Position numbers and translations under genes: made by a program. Below are positions 34,545 to 45,242 of a stretch of 60,000 bases of DNA, one piece after another. Under the pieces are notes generated by a model. The model did no database searches. It had not been told where the DNA came from and worked only from the letters and a program-made list of their open reading frames with translations. Source of the DNA: Cryptomeria japonica (Eukaryota; Streptophyta; Pinopsida; Cupressales; Cupressaceae); assembly GCF_030272615.1 (NCBI RefSeq), contig NC_081414.1, forward strand, positions 339,308,502 to 339,368,501. The letters run 5' to 3'. The first letter of the stretch is position 1, and each line of letters begins with the position of its first letter.

Positions 34545-34997
34545 TTACCATTGTTTTTCTTTAGAGATTGATTTCTTTCTCCACTTTGGTTGTTGGTGCT
34601 TTTGATTTGGTTTTGAATATCCAAGTCCTAATTTATCTTGTTTAGATTGCGAGGGAGGACAAACAGGTTCTAAAATATGTTGATGTCGCTTACCAATTGG
34701 TCCTTTTCCTTCATATCCCATATTTTGCATGATTTTATAACCATTGCCATATTGCTCTATGGGAATATTGACTTCTGCAGCTATTGCTATAGTTTCATTT
34801 TCATCTTTGTACAACCAACAAAGAATGTCCTTGTCTTTGGTTTCTCCTTCAAGTGTTCTAGCTCTAACAAATGCTCTATTAAACATGTCTTTTGATTTCT
34901 CTAAGGTCTTTGATTGGATATTTGTAGGCTTTCCATATGACTTAGGTGAAAGTGGAAAATTATGCAAAGAAGATTTTCCCATTCCTTCATCATTCAA
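34545..34997 (-). pseudogene. Tat polyprotein segment with G-patch-like motif
   Basis: 150 open codons with the glycine pattern GNGYKIMQNMGYEGKGPIG, followed by KLGLGY about 25 residues later, which resembles a G-patch (a small Gly-rich RNA-binding motif also found next to some retroviral proteases). It lies between protease and RT. The match is to spacing of Gly and aromatic residues only. Confidence 0.6.
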
Positions 34998-35114
34998 TTT
35001 GAGCTTTTTCTCAAAGGTTTCCCATAACTTTTCTTGAATTTATTTGGTAGGATATATAGATTCTATGTTATGTGGAACTCTTGTATCTTGTGTTGGCTTC
35101 AGATTATTGCAATA

Positions 35115-35580
35115 TTAGATAGATTCTGCAATTATAGTGACCTCTTGTCCTTCATGAAGAAATTTTACACATTGATGATATGTAGAAGGAACTGCTTGCA
35201 TGTTGTGAATCCATGGCCTTCCCAGAAGAATGTTATAAGAGAGGTTCAAATCCAAAACCTGACATAATGTATTCTTTTCCATAGGTTCTATTTTGATTGG
35301 TAACACCACAGTTCCTTTAGAAGAATGCTTTGCTTCATCATAAGCCTTAATGGTTATTTTCTTCTTTGGATCTACTACATTTTATGAATATCCCAAAGCC
35401 TTTATTAAACTTAATGCACAAATGTTTAAGCTTGCTCCACCATCTATGAGTACGTATTTGACACAAGTTTTATTAATTGTGACTTCAACATGTAAGGGAG
35501 CATTGTGAGGATGTTGCAAGGAGGCGTCCTCATTTTTAGAAAATGATAAGCAATGAGGGGCTATAAGGGGTACCACCATG
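35115..35580 (-). pseudogene. Tat protease
   Basis: Two pieces: 35580-35382 with KYVLIDGGASLNICALSLI (active site D-G-G, typical of this lineage) and 35309-35115 with DLNLSYNILLGRPWIHNM, the usual second-half motif. A TAA replaces a sense codon at 35382-35384. The segment upstream repeats coding sequence also found at 38676-38733, because of the B-prime rearrangement. Confidence 0.82.
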
Positions 35581-35621
35581 TTTTGGAACTGATCCACATC
35601 CAAGTCTTTTGAAACTATCAT
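35563..35621 (-). repeat. 58-59 bp Tat duplication, left copy
   Basis: Matches 38676-38733 with about four differences and flanks B-prime in direct orientation. It encodes the Tat stretch VSKDLDVDQFQNMV. It is far longer than a 5-bp target duplication. Confidence 0.85.
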
Positions 35622-36429
35622 TGTTAGGATTCCCACAAATACTAAGAGGGGGGGTGAATCAGTATCTAACCGGTTGAATGAATTTCTTAAATTAAAACAT
35701 GTAGAGAAAATTAAAACTGTGTATCGGTAAATAGAAAGTAATGCAATGAATAGAGATAGAAACAACCACATGAAAAACACACCATAACACAATGGTTTAA
35801 CAAGGAAACCCGGTGTGGGAAAAACCTCGGTGGGATTTGTGACCCACAATATTCACTTATTGGCCAATAAGAGAATATTACTGCTACAAGAGGGGCCTGC
35901 ACATGCAGGAAGGCCAAGTGCCTAGAGCTCACTGCTCAAAATGGAAGTCTCACTGACTTACAAAATGGATTATATAAATCCAATGTCTTGTATTGCTTCA
36001 AAATAGCATTTACTATGCTAGATCCAGTACCGATTTATAGCTTTGCTTCTTACATAAACCATTAACCTATAATTCACATAATAGGTCTGCCTTATTTTGC
36101 CTAATTACATTCATCCATAATAATCCTACATCATTACAATGTTCTACAATGAACTCTCTTATATAAGAGTCATTTGACAACTTGTCAAGTCAGCTTACAA
36201 TGTTTTTACAATAATAAACAAAATACATTATCAATAAAATTCTTGTCGGCTTCCTATGCCAGTATGCTTCCTTTCACTGCCGGTGCCGGTGGTCTGTGTG
36301 TTGGTGTAGAGTCTGATCTTGGTAGTGCCAGTGAATTGCCTTGCCAGTGTCATAGGATTGTAAGGTTGCTATCAATGACAAAACCTTCAATCACCTACAA
36401 TGTATCATTGGAGTGTGCATTTACCAACA
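35622..36429 (-). repeat. B-prime 3' LTR
   Basis: 808 bp, plus-strand ends TGTTAGGATTCCC and CCAACA, the reverse complement of the family-B LTR. It carries the block deleted from the 5' LTR at 22288. Minus frames at 35382-35932 run through it and are not genes. Confidence 0.9.
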
Positions 36430-36660
36430 ATCTCCCCCTTTGTCATTGATGGCAACACTCATGAGAAAATTCAAAAAGTGTATCCAAAAATTGAAGTCCA
36501 AAAAATGTTATCAAAAATGTGTATACCAAAAGTGTGTGAACTCCCCCTGAGCAGATGAGTCTTTTGCTGATTTATTTTCTCATTCCACTACTCCCCCTTT
36601 GGCATCAATGACAAAGGTTGTTAAAGTGTCAATAGAGTGTGGTTTCCTGTCTCAACCTTG
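36430..36660 (-). other. B-prime polypurine tract and 3' untranslated region
   Basis: Minus strand AAAGGGGGAGAT (36430-36441) abuts the LTR. A second GGGGGAG run with the TTTGTCATTGATGCCAAA hairpin lies at about 36591-36617, matching the arrangement at 27684. Confidence 0.75.
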
Positions 36661-37204
36661 TAACCGGGTGGTTACAATTTGAAAAAGATCTGCCAAAACC
36701 AAGTTCAAACTTTCAAGAAACTTTTTACTATCTTTTATTGTTGCCTCTGTTCTTTGAACTGTACCAATGAGGTGCTACATTTTCTCTGTCAATGTTTTCT
36801 ATCCTTGTACTAATGCATCAGATATTTCTTTCCTTAAACATGCTAGGTAGTCCAACTTTGGACTTAATCTCCATTTCAGATCCTTAGCCTTGCATTTTAT
36901 TTTCTCCTTTTCTCTTTCCAGTTTTAATAATTTTGTGTTCAGGTTTCACATTACCAGAATCATCACATATAGGAGTCTTGTACATTTTCTTAATTTATTC
37001 ATCTCCTAATTCTTCTATATGGCAATGGATATACATTCTAGGGTCTTCTACAAAAACTACTCCTTTGGGAATTTGGGAGAATGCACCAATATTATCATCT
37101 TTCTTTGCTATCTCAGGAACTAACTAAAATATGGGCCTAGGGTGCTTGATCACTTCCACTATAGTAGGGTTTGCTATGAATTCAGGTACAAAAGAGGATG
37201 CCAT
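36661..37204 (-). pseudogene. B-prime ORF2, internally deleted
   Basis: The ATG at 37204 starts MASSFVPEFIANPT and runs through IPKGVVFVEDPRMYIHCHI, closely matching ORF2 at 24284. After about 100 codons it jumps to the C-terminal coiled coil (KDLKWRL and LRKEISDAL in a shifted frame near 36860-36800), so roughly 2.8 kb of ORF2 is missing. A TAG stands where the longer copy has Gln (IF-stop-LVPEI). Confidence 0.75.
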
Positions 37205-37609
37205 GATTATAAATACCTTTTTCTATCTTTGGAAAGATTGATTGCTAAAATGCCTTGCTTCTTTGCACGAAATGCCTTAGCTCTGGAAATTTTGCACTCT
37301 TCAAATGTTTAAATTCTCAATGAAGTAAAATGGAGCCAAAAACACTAATTTATAATGTCAATCTACCAACTACTACATTTAATGCATGTTGGTTAAGTAG
37401 TCACTTAACTTTATTTGCCGGTATAGAAGTAATTTCTACTTCTCACCATCAACCGAGGGAATAATAGTATATTTCACATTGATTGCCAAACCCTCAAGTG
37501 AATTTTCTTCAATTAGATGAAGAGACTCCTACCGATGGAGTGCTACTCTGTTCTGTCGGTGGAGGAGTATTCATGTCTACATTCAGTTCTGATTTCCTTA
37601 TCCATTTCT

Positions 37610-38620
37610 TTAAAAATTCATGTTTAACTTCTTAACTTTTTCTTTTCCTTTCAAGCTAGGACCTTTGTTGTTTTCTAGTGAGGACTTGCTTCTACAAAAC
37701 TTAGCAATATGCCCAATTTTGTTACATGCATAACAAGTCACATTATTTTTCTGAATAGCCTTTCCATAACCTATGTCATTTTGTGTTTTGCATTGATTAG
37801 ATAAGTGTCCAAATCTTCCACAAACATAACATCTTACATTCATTCTGTAGTTTTCAGAGTTATGACCAATTTTGTTGCATTTTGAACATTGATCGGTGGG
37901 TGTATTGGTATTCTGATAACTTCTAGATCTACATTGATTTTCTCTATGACCATACTTATTACAGTTAAAGCATTTTCCATTGAATTTATAAGCAATAGGT
38001 TGTCTTACCGGTTTGCTATGATCCTGTGTGTTTGCAGTACTGGAGCTTTCACCAACTTCAAAGCCAATTCCACAAATGTCACCTTTAGGTTTCTGATTCT
38101 TCAACAAGTCACCAAGTTCTTCTGAGCTTTTCTTGAATTTTTGTTTATGCTGATTTGTAGTATCTAGTTCTCTTTCTAGGATTTCTTTCTACCTCATAAG
38201 TTCATTGGAGTCATTCTGTGTATGCATCAGATCTATTTTCAACAAATCATTTTCATAGCTAAGTCTTGTGTTCTCATTTGCTACATCACTTAGTCTTCTA
38301 ATCAAATCTTCTTCATTCTTATTTCTATCTTCAATTTCCTTACAAAATCTCATAGTCATATCCTACATCTCATTCCTTGTTGTCATGTTCTCTTGTTTTA
38401 GCTTGCATATCTGGTCATTAAGAGTTTCTTTTTCATCATCCTCATTTTGCATCTTTTCACGGAGTTCTCTTCTCTTGTTTCTTGAAATGGTAATATTTTC
38501 TTGAAGTGCTTGAATAATTTCCTAAGTTTCCTTTAGATCATCTTCAAGTTTGATATTTTTCAATTTTTCTATATCAAAATCTGAGAGAGCTGCTTCTAGT
38601 TGCTTCATCAAATTTTCCAT
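37610..38620 (-). pseudogene. B-prime ORF1: coiled coil plus four CCHC knuckles
   Basis: ATG at 38620 (MENLMKQLEAALSDFD). Only three stops interrupt it, all TAG, at 38524-38522, 38365-38363 and 38191-38189, each at the same codon as in the longer copy. Three of the four knuckles are complete: CFNCNKYGHRENQC, CYVCGRFGHLSNQC and CYACNKIGHIAKFC. The second reads CSKCNKIGHNSENY, losing its last Cys. It ends at a stop after KKLNMNF, a few codons short of the longer copy's frame. Confidence 0.87.
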
Positions 38621-38675
38621 CTCTACCGATGACAAGATCTTCCTCAAGCTATTAGGCTTCTGAAAATAGAGGACC

Positions 38676-38733
38676 ATAAGGGGTCCCACCATGTTTTGGA
38701 ATTGATCCACATCCAAGTCTTTTGAAACTGTCA
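38676..38733 (-). repeat. 58-59 bp Tat duplication, right copy
   Basis: Direct-repeat partner of 35563-35621. It joins B-prime internal sequence on its left and continues uninterrupted into Tat sequence on its right. Confidence 0.85.
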
Positions 38734-39520
38734 TTTCTACTAAAGTTTTTTCCAAAATTTCCTTATGCATAGGTGAAACTTTGAGAGGTTCCAAAATTGA
38801 TATTTGAGAAGGTATTCTTTGTAATTTCTCTACTAAATTGTATTGTTGTGAAGTGGACCTTCGCTTTTCTTCTTGTAATGGCATTGATTGGCTATGAAGG
38901 TGGATTATCTTTAACAATGATGACATTTTCCACATCATCATATGTATAAGTGTAGTTCACTTTGGCTTTTCCTTTGTCATCTTTTAGTTGGGATTGTTTA
39001 CCTTTGTCATAATTTAGAAGTGGAGTTTTGAAAGTTAGGTGTGATTCATTTGTCTTATGGCTATCCATTGTGATAGTTCCATTATCGATTAGATCTTGGA
39101 TAAGGTGTTTTAATCTCTGACAATCATTTGTTTGGTGTCCTTTATTCTGATGGTAATTATAAAAATGATTGTCATTCCACTAATTAGGCTTGACTTGTGG
39201 TTCAAAACTTCTTGCTTCTGGTAAAACAATCAGTTTGTTTGCGAGAAGAGTTTTTAAAGCTGATTCCAATGGTTCTCCAATGTTTGTGAATTTCTTGCGA
39301 GGATTGGAGAAGAAAGACTGGGTTTTATTGCTTTCTTGATTATTATTGTTTGTGATTTGACTTGATAGATTAAAGATTGGTTGTTGTTTCATAGCACTAT
39401 TATCATCATTTCCTCCATTGATGAAATTCCTATTCTTTGACTAGAACTTGGGTTTGTCATTTTTGTTGTTGTTGTTGTGAGAATTATAGTAAAGCTTTAT
39501 CTCTCCTTTCTTTACCATCG
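38676..39520 (-). pseudogene. Tat gag C-terminal region with zinc finger
   Basis: Minus-strand pieces link gag to protease. Near 39180-39110 is YNYHQNKGHQTNDC, a C-x2-H-x4-H-x4-C finger whose first Cys appears to be Tyr, followed by LKHLIQDLIDNGTI. Downstream is ISILEPLKVSPMHKEIL and VSKDLDVDQFQNMV. Stops at about 39180 and 38900. Confidence 0.75.
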
Positions 39521-39522
39521 CG

Positions 39523-40149
39523 TCATCTATTTTTTAGACCATTCTCAATCATCTTGGTGAAAGAGGGAGGACATTGAATTTTTAGTCGATAACTCATTTT
39601 ACTGATAAGATTATCAATGAATATGTCCATCTTTTCTTGATCAGGTGCATCTCTTGGATACCTATTAAACATCCATTTCCATCGGTGCAAGAAGATCATA
39701 AAAGATTCACCATTCTTTTGTTTAACATTGCATAAATCCAACATTGTTATCTCATTCCTTACATTGTAGGAGTATTGTGAAATAAATATATTCATGAGTT
39801 CTTCAAAAGATTTGATTCCAGATGGTAACCTTGAAAACCATTCCATTGATTGTCCATTTAAACTTCTAGGGAAAAGATGCACCAGGTAAGTCTCATTGTG
39901 CACAAATTCCATACTCATAGTACAAAACTCCCTAATGTGATCTTGAGGATTAGATTTTCCATCGTATTTGTCATATTTAGGGATCTTGCAATGTTGTGGA
40001 AATGGTATCATATTCAGACTTTTATCAAAAGGATACAGACAGATATCTTCCAATGAATATTTATTGGAGCTTGTTCCATTTTGCATATCTTGTAACTGTT
40101 GTTGTAGATTTTGCATTTGTTGAGTAAGGTTTAATAATGGATTATCCAT
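39523..40149 (-). pseudogene. Tat gag capsid region
   Basis: A 208-codon open minus-strand segment with IPKYDKYDGKSNPQDHIREF, HLFPRSLNGQSMEWFSRLP and FISQYSYNVRNEITMLDL, the standard plant Ty3 capsid order. The first Met (40149) is internal: further Gln/Lys-rich gag sequence runs upstream to about 40680 with several TAG/TAA stops (for example near 40540 and 40410). Confidence 0.88.
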
Positions 40150-40977
40150 ATAGTTTCTCCTTATTTTTTCGTAAGTTCTTTTATCACTACGCTCTGTTCT
40201 TGTGTCATCACATTATTTTCTTGTCTCTTCATGACTTTCTTTATTTACATCTTTGTTATTTAGCTCATGTGTCTTTTGGGTGTTACTTGCCTCTGCATCT
40301 TGTTTCAAGCTTTCTATGTTAAAGTCTTGTGGTAATTTAGCTCCTGATTTTGCCAACATCAAAAGATATTTCTATTTTAGTTTTGCCAATAATTTTTCCA
40401 TTAGTCTATCAAATTTGAAATCTTGCTCCAGGTCTCTAATGGTGTTACTGACCGCTTCTTCGTCAACAACGGTATATCAAAAAGTTTAGAATATCAGATT
40501 ATCTTCTTCCTCAATTTGTTTTTGTTGTTTTCTAAATTGTTCGTATTGATCTCTAGTCAAAACTGGCATGTGATTGTTTCAAAATTTTTGAAGTTTCCAA
40601 AGGACAACTCAATAAGTGATTATTGGTTTAGGAAGATATGTTTTGTTGATTTTACCACTATTGTTTGTTCATTGTGATAAAGTATCTCTTTGTTGAAAAT
40701 AACATGCTTGAAAAATTTCTCCGTCAAACTCTGTCCTGCAGCCACATAAGTAGTGGCGAAATTGGTGTAGGAATGTCCTATGTTTTAACAAGATCTTGCA
40801 ATTGATATACAAGAATCTTATTCTTTTCTAAGTAGCTTTATAACTGGGTTTTCTTTTCTTAAGGTGATACTTAAAATTCATATAAGCATCTGATAGTTTA
40901 CAAGTTTGTTTGATTTCAATGTTGGTGTAATTCTGATTTTGATATGACCTAGGTTCAAAATAGGAAAGATATATCCA
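40150..40977 (-). pseudogene. Tat gag N-terminal part and leader
   Basis: Decayed minus-strand coding sequence to about 40680 (KLLAKLK and LMLAKSG-like pieces), then non-coding leader up to the Copia-C insertion at 40978. The leader resumes at 45243. Confidence 0.5.
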
Positions 40978-41455
40978 TGTTGGTGCAAATAATTATTCAT
41001 CTTGGATATTATTACACTATATTTAAGTCTAATTAGGAAATTAATTTCATAGTAGTTTGGGTATGAGACACTTGGGTGTTTGTGCCACATTGGGATAGTG
41101 TGTGTACGAGAAATTCCACCTTTTGTGGACTTATCTTGTTGTTAGACTCCACATTCAGTGGGTGATCCACCTCATATGGAATATTATATTGTTTCTCCTA
41201 CCTACCCACACCTATTTCCTACCTACTCTTATTTCTTATTAAGCCACATGTCATGTTTGTGTGCTCACATATCCATATAGCCTTGCCTATATAAGCATGC
41301 TCATATTCATTGTATGTAATTGAACGATTGATGATCCAGTTGATCAGTATTTTCATCTTGATAGAATATAGTTTATTTCTATCATCTATTTTGTTCTCTC
41401 TTATTTGTGCTTTCCATTGCCTCTTGATCTTGGCAAAATCTCACATGGTATCAAA
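40978..41455 (+). repeat. Copia-C 5' LTR
   Basis: TGTTGGTGCAAATAATTATT to CAAAATCTCACA, matching 44775-45242. Confidence 0.92.
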
Positions 41456-41468
41456 GCCATTAGAGTGT
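41456..41468 (+). other. Primer-binding site, initiator tRNA-Met (Copia-C)
   Basis: TGGTATCAAAGCC directly after the LTR, a variant of the initiator-Met site. Confidence 0.85.
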
Positions 41469-42259
41469 CATTGGTTTGCCAATTGAGAGAAATTTGATGT
41501 TATTTGGGGTTTGCATTTTGGAGCTTTCTATTGTAGGTTATTATTGAAGCTTGATGGGTCAAATATGAGGTCACCATTGGATTGAAGAGGTCCAAGAAAG
41601 TCAATTTTTCCTTTTGTTTCATCCAAATCGGACTTTGGAGGCCAAATCTAGAGGCATTTGAAGTTTGAAGCCACGACGGAAATTTTCAAGAAATTATAAT
41701 TTTGTAGGCAATTTTCAAATAGCGATATCTCACTCATCCGGACTCCTTTTTTTGAGTAATGTTTTTTGTTTTGGGGTAGAATTTTGTGATATGTACAATG
41801 GTGCAGGATTTTTTGGATTTTCGGATACAGGTTTTTTGAAAATCATGAAATCCTGATTTTTACAACTTTGGAGGCTTCATTTGGGCTCATATGGGCTCCT
41901 TTTTCAGGTGTCATTTTTTTAAAGTGCATAATTTTTCATCTTCTTTCATAATCTGCTATCAGTTTTCAGCAATTTTGGGTAGAAATTTTACTTTCATCAT
42001 ATGGTCTTATTTGGCTAATTTGGCATTTGTATTGCATAGATCTATCTTTCTAATCTTTTGCTTTGTAGTTCTCAGCCTATTGGGGCAGTTGTAAAACAAA
42101 ATTAGAAGCTCACCTTACCATTTTTTGCAAGTGGCCTATTGTACACGCACTACATATAAAGTGCCAAAATCATCATTTTTGGGGGGGTACTTTGATTTAG
42201 TGAATTTGGGGGGTGTCTCTTGTGCTTTTGTGCTCTTGTGTTCCTTCCTTTTTGCTACT
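41469..42259 (+). other. Copia-C leader
   Basis: About 790 bp of AT-rich leader between primer site and gag start. The frames at 41665, 41891 and 42125 lie upstream of the likely gag ATG and have no Copia motifs. Confidence 0.6.
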
Positions 42260-43212
42260 ATGGGTTCTTCTAAGTTTCCTCTATTAACTCCTCATAATTA
42301 TGCTACTTGGAAAATTGATGCATGGAGTAAACTTATGGAAAAAGGACTAACTCATTATATTGATGGAACTATTGTTGCTCCCGCTGATCCTAAGGTTGAT
42401 CCAGTTGGTCACTTGGATTGGCTCACTAAAAATATCATGGCAATTGGTACCTTAAGAAAGTATGTATCAAAGGATCTCATTTTTCATATTTAGAAGTGTA
42501 CTCTAATTAAGGATGCTTGGCAAAAGTTTCAAGACTTGTATGCTCAAGTTGATGAGATTAGGGATATTAGATTGCTAGTGATCTCACCATGTTAGATCCC
42601 AAGAACTTTGATACTATATAAGATTATGTCACTAAGTCAAATGCATTGAGGGTGCAACTCAAGGATTGTGGCATTGATAAGAAGGATACTCAATTGATCT
42701 TCAACTTGATGGGAAAGCTTCCCCAAGAATATGCAGCATTTGTTTCTAGTTTCCAAACCCATAGGATGACAATGGGTTCAAGCTACACAATGCCTAGATT
42801 TGATGCTTTCACTAAAATGTTGATGATGGAACAAACTAAGTTGATAAGCATGGGCATTCTTAAGGCTTCTAAGTCTCAAGCATTAGTGGCAAATTAAGGG
42901 AACAAAGGAAATTAAGGAAAGGACAACTCAAACAAGAAGAAATGGCAATCAAAGCCTAAGGACAAAGCATCATCCTCTCCACAACGAGGAGATTCATCCT
43001 CTTCCAAGAGGGATAACTTACCAAAGAGGGAGAGACCTACTTGTGCCTATTGTTAAAATTTTGGTCATGAGGAGCATCATTGCCATTCTATGAAGATTGA
43101 TGAGCTCACACATATCCTCAAAAAGCATAATATTGATTTTCCTAATGTCTAGAAGAAGGATGATTCATCAACTTCCACTTCCTCACATTTAAAAGGAAAA
43201 GGGCAAGCATTC
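42260..43212 (+). pseudogene. Copia-C gag with broken CCHC knuckle
   Basis: The ATG at 42260 (MGSSKFPLLTPHNYATWKID) is preferred over the in-frame ATG at 42125 because it gives the normal Copia Gag N-terminus. Further motifs: LIKDAWQKFQDLYAQVDEI, a frameshift near 42580, LRVQLKDCGI and FNLMGKLPQEYAAFVSS. The knuckle reads CAYC then a stop then NFGHEEHHC at 43042-43080. Stops at 42493, 42895 and about 43150. Confidence 0.85.
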
Positions 43213-44463
43213 ATGGCTTCTACAAGTGGGAAGACTCACTCTTTTGGGACAAGAAAAGGAAAATCTCTTTGTGCTACAACAAGTCATGATTCAGAGAGAT
43301 GGCTTCTAGATTTAGGGGCTTCTGATCATATGGCATCCTCACAGTCTATGTTCTCTACATTTGAGCCTTGTACCATGCCACAAATTTTGATGGGCAATCA
43401 TACATACATGGATGTGATTGGGAAAGGATCTATTGACATTGGGGATAACTCCTTCAATGATGTGTTGTTTGTACCCCACTTGACAAACAATCTCCTTTCC
43501 ATCTATCAAATCACACATGGCGCAACTAAGAGAGTTGTGGAGTTCACACTTGAGTTAGTTTTCATTAGAGACTTGGAGACTAGAGCTATCATTGTGTCTG
43601 GGGTGGTTGATCATGCATCTTGGTTATACTCCTTTTCAGATTTTGTTGATAATGATGATTTCACATTTAATGATTCTACACATGATGATCACACTTCTTG
43701 TGATGGTTCATATTTTGAGGAGAACTTTGGGCACTTGAACATGGGGATTCTCACATGTGACCCTGTTCTTGAGCCTTGTATTTCATCTCCTCATATTGAT
43801 ATCACATCACCTATTGCACATGATGATGTAGATAGTGCGACAATTTTGCCTTCATGTGATTCAATGCAGCAGGATATTCATTGTCTTCTAGCTTCAGATT
43901 CATGGGATGATTACTTGGCAGACATTGCAGGTTTGTTTGTGGAATCCTACATTGCAGATTTGGGAGACATTATTGATGACATTCATCTTCTCTTTGATGA
44001 AGATTATCCTTCTTTGATTGTTGTGAGGGCACACTCTGACCCTCTTGTTCATTCTCTACATGATCATTCTTTTGAGGTTGACATGATTGTGGATACTTAT
44101 GTACAATAGTTGGAGGAGGTCTCTTTATCTTTTGAGGAGACATGTGAGTCTTTGGGACATGTTCTACATCCATCTCCACTAGATCTTGGAGTGCCTTTTT
44201 CAGTAGTGTGGCATAGTTTACCACCTTTGGAGGGGGCATCTTTCAGCATCGACATAGGGACACTTGAGTAGTTTTCAGAGAATCCATTCATCATGAGTTT
44301 TTTTCATACATCTTCCCTTCATGATTGGGGAGACTTCATGGATACACCTTTGGTTTTGTTTCTTCCTAAGGGGAGGAATGTTGTTCAATGTTCATGGAGT
44401 AGTTTCTTCAAACATCGAGCTTCTATCATTGGTGCAGATTCCACATTGAGGGGGGATTCCTAG
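43213..44463 (+). pseudogene. Copia-C protease plus acidic C-terminal extension
   Basis: The protease motif WLLDLGASDHMASS (43300-43341) has Leu for the Ser after the catalytic Asp; DVLFVPHLTNNLLS is the usual second part. A pre-integrase trace (ENFGHLNMGIL) follows at about 43720. Then, instead of integrase and RT, an Asp/His/Ser-rich region continues (SWDDYLADIAGLFVESYIAD), open to TAG 44107 and readable in the same frame to TAG 44461. No function recognised. It may be a linker relic or an acquired segment. Confidence 0.75.
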
Positions 44464-44774
44464 TCTCTCTCTTCTTCTTCTTCTTCTTCTTCTCTCATAT
44501 GGGGTAGACTTTTTCCTCACATTGGGTTTTTTCCTTCACATACTTCTATGAGAGTTCTTTGTATCTAGTTTTCATCTCTCTTTTGGGGGAGGGTTTTTTC
44601 CCTTTGGGTTTTTCTCTCTTTCCCTACTTTGTGAGAGATTTCATTGCATTGGTTTGCATGCATTTGCATTTGTACATGGGTACCTAACATGGCCTAGTAG
44701 CCGGGACCCATCTTGCATTACTTAGTTGCATTGTAGACTTAAGTGCATTCCCCTAAGTTGCACTTAAGGGGGGG
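44464..44774 (+). other. Copia-C 3' untranslated region with (CTT)n and polypurine tract
   Basis: A (CTT)n run at 44470-44496, then T/C-rich sequence and AAGGGGGGG before the LTR (to 44774). The stretch TTTGTTTCTTCCTAAGGGGA just upstream (44357) and GGGTACCTAACATGG (44679) recur in element D (50079 and 50364), linking the two families. Confidence 0.75.
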
Positions 44775-45242
44775 TGTTGGTGTAAATAATTATTCATCTT
44801 GGATATTATTACACTATACTTAAGTTTACGTAGGAAATGAATTTCATAGTAGTTTGGGTATGAGACACTTGGGTGTCTGTGCCACATTGGGATAGTGTGT
44901 GTAGGAGAAATTCTACCTTCTATGGACTTATCTTGTTGTTACACTCCACATTCAGTGGGTGATCCACCTCATGTGGAATATTATATTGTTTCTCCTACCT
45001 ACCCACACCTATTTCCTACCTACCCTTGTTTCTTATTGAGCCACATGTCATGTTTGTGTGCTCACATATCCATATAGCCTTGCCTATATAAGCATGCTCA
45101 TATTCATTGTATGTAATTGAACGATTGATGATCCAGTTGATTAGTATTTTCATCTTGATAGAATACAATTTATTTCTATCATCTATTTTGTTCTCTCTTA
45201 TATGTGCTTTCCATTGCCTCTTGATCTTGGCAAAATCTCACA
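44775..45242 (+). repeat. Copia-C 3' LTR
   Basis: 468 bp, TGTTGGTGTAAATAATTATT to AAATCTCACA. The small plus frame at 44895 is an LTR translation. Confidence 0.92.

Larger units (their letters stand above)
35622..38675 (-). mobile_element. Family-B second copy (B-prime), 5' LTR lost
   Basis: The minus-strand copy has its 3' LTR (35622-36429), polypurine tract, shortened ORF2 and ORF1, but the interior ends at 38675 inside the primer-site region, where the 5' LTR should follow. Tat sequence resumes at 38676. The interior is about 2.2 kb against 5.1 kb in the longer copy because most of ORF2 is deleted. It is inserted in the Tat region between gag and protease. Confidence 0.88.
40978..45242 (+). 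mobile_element. Copia-C: non-autonomous Copia element (gag-protease only)
   Basis: LTRs 40978-41455 and 44775-45242, TG..CA ends, primer site 41456, polypurine tract 44766-44774, target duplication ATCCA/ATCTA (one transition). The coding part holds Copia gag, a knuckle, protease and the start of the pre-integrase domain, then an acidic region instead of integrase, RT and RNase H. At 4.3 kb it could move only with enzymes from another element. Inserted in the Tat leader. LTRs are only slightly diverged. Confidence 0.9.
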
